From positions 1-64,000 of the forward strand of contig JAPPUL010000084.1 of assembly GCA_026874595.1 (NCBI GenBank): a stretch of DNA of 64,000 nucleotides, in the 5' to 3' direction. Source of the stretch: Sipunculus nudus. Its lineage: Eukaryota; Annelida; Sipuncula; Golfingiida; Sipunculidae. The notes beneath the pieces were generated by a model. It searched no databases. It had not been told where the DNA came from and saw only the letters and a program-made list of their open reading frames with translations. The position numbers and the translations under genes are program-made. Position 1 is the stretch's first letter. Every line of letters begins with the position of its first letter. Positions 62,768-64,000 of this stretch are shown here, piece after piece.

Positions 62768-63145
62768 TCAATTTACACGCCCGTAATCATCTTCTATACG
62801 TTCTATATCATCTTCTCCCAAATACTCACCCTGCTGAATCTCAATAAATATTAGATCGTTAGAACTTATATTTTCTATTCTATGCCATTTGTCCTTTTCA
62901 ATATTTACTGAATCACCAACTCCCAAATCTATTATCCTATCATCTAAGGTAACTCTACCTCTCCCCTCAACTATATACCAATACTCAGAACGCTTTTTAT
63001 GCCTTTGATAACTTAGTCTTTGATTTGGATAGACTCTTATCTCTTTTAATTTATATCCTTTGGCTATATAGATTATTTTGTAGTAACCCCATGGCCTTTG
63101 ACTTTTCTCAAGCATCTTCTTACTAGGTATTTGTTTTAGATTCAT
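62768..63145 (-). CDS. Stand-alone phosphomannose isomerase-type cupin (ManC C-terminal domain)
   Basis: The 125-residue protein has the type II PMI cupin motifs: SQRPWGYYKIIYIAKGYKLK, LSYQRHKKRSEYWYIVEGRG, GDSVNIEKDKWHRIENISS and FIEIQQGEYLGEDDIERIED. In bifunctional ManC this domain is fused behind the guanylyltransferase; here that enzyme (29410-30522) lacks it, so the activities appear split. It should interconvert mannose-6-phosphate and fructose-6-phosphate. Confidence 0.87.
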   Translation of the reverse strand: MNLKQIPSKKMLEKSQRPWGYYKIIYIAKGYKLKEIRVYPNQRLSYQRHKKRSEYWYIVEGRGRVTLDDRIIDLGVGDSVNIEKDKWHRIENISSNDLIFIEIQQGEYLGEDDIERIEDDYGRVN

Positions 63146-63269
63146 CCCTTTTTAACTATTATCTTTAAGTATAATAGTTTTCCTATCATTTTAATGATCA
63201 ATTTGTAGTATCTTATACTTTATATGATTTAGATATTGCTTTGGTATGTTAAATTTGTGCTTTGCCTTA
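63146..63269 (-). other. AT-rich spacer between two minus-strand genes
   Basis: No gene or convincing signal is visible in these 124 bp. Confidence 0.4.
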
Positions 63270-63797
63270 TTAGTTTAGGACCTTTTTACCGGTGTATCTA
63301 AGATGCCATGGTTCCCAGGTATAACCTTTTGTTTCATGGTTTTCTTTTGTATAAGAAAATTCAAAGCCATACCTTGCGGCATTTGCTAAAAGCCATTTAT
63401 ATGCTTTTGTTTTGGCAAACCCTTCATCTATTTCATAATCTACTTCTGAGGAGGATATATCTACTGTTACCCCTAATTGATGTTCTGAATGACCCGGCTT
63501 TGCTACTACGTTTTGCTCTTTACCTCTTTTTAGCTGCGCTTTTTCATATAACTCTTTTTGGTATTCGTAGCTTCTATAGGCAGATATACACTTTATTGTA
63601 AATTCTTTTGCATTATAATTGTTTGCTTTATCCAGCATCTCTAAAAGATTTTTGAGTGCTTCTAATCTTAAAAAGTATGACTTTTTAGTATCTGCACAAT
63701 ATCTTTTTGGGATTTCGTTTAAATCTGATGGTTCATAACTTGCTTTTAGTCTGTGCCATTTGTCTACTTTTTCTTGTCCTATTGGGAGATTTGTCAT
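63270..63797 (-). CDS. VanY-type D-alanyl-D-alanine carboxypeptidase
   Basis: The 175-residue protein carries the VanY/DacB zinc-peptidase motifs: IKCISAYRSYEYQKELYEKA, PGHSEHQLGVTVDISS (SxHxxGxxxD) and TWEPWHLRYTG (ExWH). The enzyme trims D-Ala-D-Ala ends of peptidoglycan stem peptides. No signal peptide is visible at the chosen start, which has AGGCGAAAGAAT just upstream, so export is unclear or another start is used. It is transcribed away from miaB with a 36-bp gap, in the same direction, so they may form an operon. Confidence 0.85.
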   Translation of the reverse strand: MTNLPIGQEKVDKWHRLKASYEPSDLNEIPKRYCADTKKSYFLRLEALKNLLEMLDKANNYNAKEFTIKCISAYRSYEYQKELYEKAQLKRGKEQNVVAKPGHSEHQLGVTVDISSSEVDYEIDEGFAKTKAYKWLLANAARYGFEFSYTKENHETKGYTWEPWHLRYTGKKVLN

Positions 63798-63833
63798 ATT
63801 CTTTCGCCTGTTTTGTGCTTTTCTCTTAGTATT

Positions 63834-64000
63834 CTAATTTACTATTTTACCTATTAGCGTATTGCCACGTAGCCCTTCTATAACTACATTGAAGTACTTC
63901 CCTATTAAACTCTTATCTCCACGTACTATTACATTTTTATTACCGCTTGTTTTGCCAAGTAACTCTTTTTCTGGGTCTCTTTTACTATGTCCTTCTATAA
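63834..64000 (-). CDS. miaB: 3' end of miaB (tRNA 2-methylthio-adenosine synthase), partial
   Basis: The minus-strand frame from the window edge to the TAG at 63834-63836 encodes about 55 residues: IEGHSKRDPEKELLGKTSGN, NVIVRGDKSLIGKYFNVVIE, GLRGNTLIGKIVN. This is the C-terminal TRAM domain of MiaB, with the typical EGxSKRDxxxLxGKT and G-x-x-LxGxI spacing. The radical SAM part lies outside the window. Confidence 0.8.
   Translation of the reverse strand, partial: IEGHSKRDPEKELLGKTSGNKNVIVRGDKSLIGKYFNVVIEGLRGNTLIGKIVN

Noticed and set aside
62720-62790. dif-like site at the skew flip
   Set aside because: The AT-rich sequence around 62740-62775 has only loose resemblance to XerC/XerD arms, too weak to call.
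1-64000. tRNA, rRNA or other structured RNA genes
   Set aside because: I looked in the longer spacers (1790-1972, 22100-22501, 30523-30841, 60790-60970, 62600-62767, 63146-63269) and saw nothing resembling a cloverleaf or known RNA; a covariance search would be decisive.

Overview
The window reads as chromosomal DNA of a low-GC spirochaete (Spirochaetota). Three things point there: the flagellar order fliP-fliQ-fliR-flhB-flhA-flhF-flhG-(membrane protein)-fliA-fapA; a chemotaxis group in which CheA is followed by a CheW fused to a degenerate CheR-like domain; and many lipoproteins with relaxed lipoboxes. I cannot name a genus. From the left edge to about 62.7 kb the + strand is visibly G-rich over C, even through the minus-strand hemW-like gene. 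The last 1.2 kb has the opposite bias and only minus-strand genes.

Layout. 1-12.8 kb: flagellar export (FliP/Q/R, FlhB, FlhA), flagellar number and placement (FlhF, FlhG), sigma-28, FapA, an anchored HTH protein and a Sua5-type tRNA modification gene. 12.8-22.1 kb: a HemW-like radical SAM protein (minus), amylomaltase, Mfd and two exported SurA-like proteins. 22.1-22.5 kb: three exact-period 117-bp tandem repeats carrying decoy copies of the start of the next gene, plsY. 22.5-30.5 kb: plsY, cheA, cheW-cheR-like, cheY, a ROK glucokinase, an exported MsrB and a ManC guanylyltransferase (minus). 30.8-35.8 kb: a run of six exported proteins, five of them probable lipoproteins and one a probable outer-membrane barrel, leading directly into a 3,377-residue SpvB/FG-GAP/RHS protein (35.9-46.0 kb).

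46.0-62.7 kb is the standout region. The giant Rhs gene ends in a variable HNH-type toxin tip with a cognate immunity gene. Behind it lie at least eleven promoterless, mostly start-less spare tips. Each begins in the same stretch of RHS core (SPDPIFEDY ... NPYAYA ... YTDPSG), carries one of about four pre-toxin linker modules and a toxin domain, and is followed by a small gene with a good ribosome binding site that is its likely immunity gene. Toxin types I can recognise are two GIY-YIG/URI nucleases with three Imm26 genes, two HNH nucleases, a DUF4258/BECR-like RNase, and a LysM-toxin-44 protein with a lipoprotein immunity protein. Others remain unnamed. Linkers and toxin domains are shuffled between cassettes, intergenic scars are duplicated, and toxin fragments persist next to intact immunity genes. 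This looks like one expression locus plus a recombinational archive for toxin switching.

62.7-64 kb (minus strand): a stand-alone mannose-6-phosphate-isomerase-type cupin (the domain missing from the ManC 32 kb away), a VanY-type carboxypeptidase and the 3' end of miaB.

All calls come from reading the sequence and the translated proteins. No database search was run.
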